From: Isochrysis galbana
Taxonomy: Eukaryota > Haptophyta > Isochrysidales > Isochrysidaceae
Length of the DNA: 64,000 bases
Reading direction: 5' to 3'
NCBI GenBank assembly: GCA_018136815.1
Contig: CM030934.1
Span: 1,750,695-1,814,694 of the forward strand
Below, one piece after another: positions 63,775 to 64,000 of the stretch. Numbering within the stretch: the stretch's first letter is position 1; each line of letters begins with the position of its first letter. Made by a program: the position numbers and the translations under genes. Under the pieces are notes generated by a model, which saw nothing but the letters and a program-made list of their open reading frames with translations, was not told the origin of the DNA and ran no database searches.

Positions 63775-63999
63775 TGTCGCATTCGCGAGTCGACACTCGT
63801 AAGGCTTCTCTTCGTCGTTCGGTATTTATCGTTATAATTCTCTGCTTTCTCTCGTTCTCGGTCAAAAGGTTCGCTTGGACGCATAGGATCTTGAGTTGTG
63901 GAGCGCCCTCTCTCTTTCTCTCGAAGAGAAGGGAAGTTTCCCCACCTTTCTTCCTCCTAGGCGCCTCACAAATAGGTTTAATTCGCTATCTTCCCCGCG
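63775..63999 (+). repeat. Direct repeat D, copy 2
   Basis: Same orientation as 59784-60016, with about a dozen substitutions and two small indels. It runs to the window end. The distance between the two starts is 3991 bp. Confidence 0.85.
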
Positions 64000-64000
64000 C

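Noticed and set aside
59784-63999. Calling repeat D an LTR retrotransposon
   Set aside because: No gag-pol, primer-binding site or polypurine tract between the copies, and the same terminus occurs in a TIR-bounded element.

Overview
This window is nuclear DNA from a eukaryote, most likely a unicellular alga with a complex red-type plastid; a haptophyte is my first guess and other chromists are possible. Reasons: widely spaced genes on both strands with short spliceosomal introns, including two that fit best as GC-AG introns; high GC coding sequence; an NRT2-type nitrate transporter; and a Derlin preceded by a signal-peptide-plus-basic-leader, as expected for the plastid (SELMA) copy of Der1. 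There is no rRNA, no CRISPR and no bacterial operon structure. I saw no convincing tRNA, but I could not run a covariance search.

Host genes, left to right: FAD-dependent oxidoreductase (5' part only, minus); AlkB-type dioxygenase with zinc-ribbon and Tudor-like N-terminus (3 exons, minus); CNNM-type DUF21/CBS protein (plus); arginyl-tRNA synthetase (4 exons, plus) directly followed by arginase (5 exons, plus); Derlin (2 exons, minus); RAD16-like SNF2 ATPase with PARP-type and RING fingers (2 exons, plus); ACBD6-like acyl-CoA-binding/ankyrin protein (plus); membrane-anchored SAM methyltransferase (4 exons, minus); NRT2 nitrate transporter (minus); MBD/Tudor-like chromatin protein (minus); ASKHA-fold phosphatase-like protein (plus); coiled-coil protein (plus). 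Exon joins were worked out by hand from reading frame, splice consensus and family conservation.

The space between genes is dominated by mobile and repetitive DNA. Three elements carry matching terminal inverted repeats and target duplications: a MULE-like element (10002-11056, 9-bp duplication), a hAT-like element (58498-59337, 8-bp duplication) and a 193-bp hAT-like MITE (29633-29825). A fourth has piggyBac-like ends at a TTAA/TTAG site (13490-14122). There are also a hAT transposase remnant, a probable LINE ORF1 with a frameshift, retrotransposon pol remnants, and several unnamed dispersed families. One of these is a five-copy 'palindrome + ATGGAGCGCGC' start module. Two AT-rich islands share an exact 30-bp motif.

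Most genes have long polypyrimidine or polypurine tracts just upstream of the start codon. Functional themes are arginine metabolism (synthetase plus arginase), nitrogen uptake (NRT2), and chromatin or nucleic-acid modification and repair (AlkB-Tudor, RAD16-like, MBD-like).
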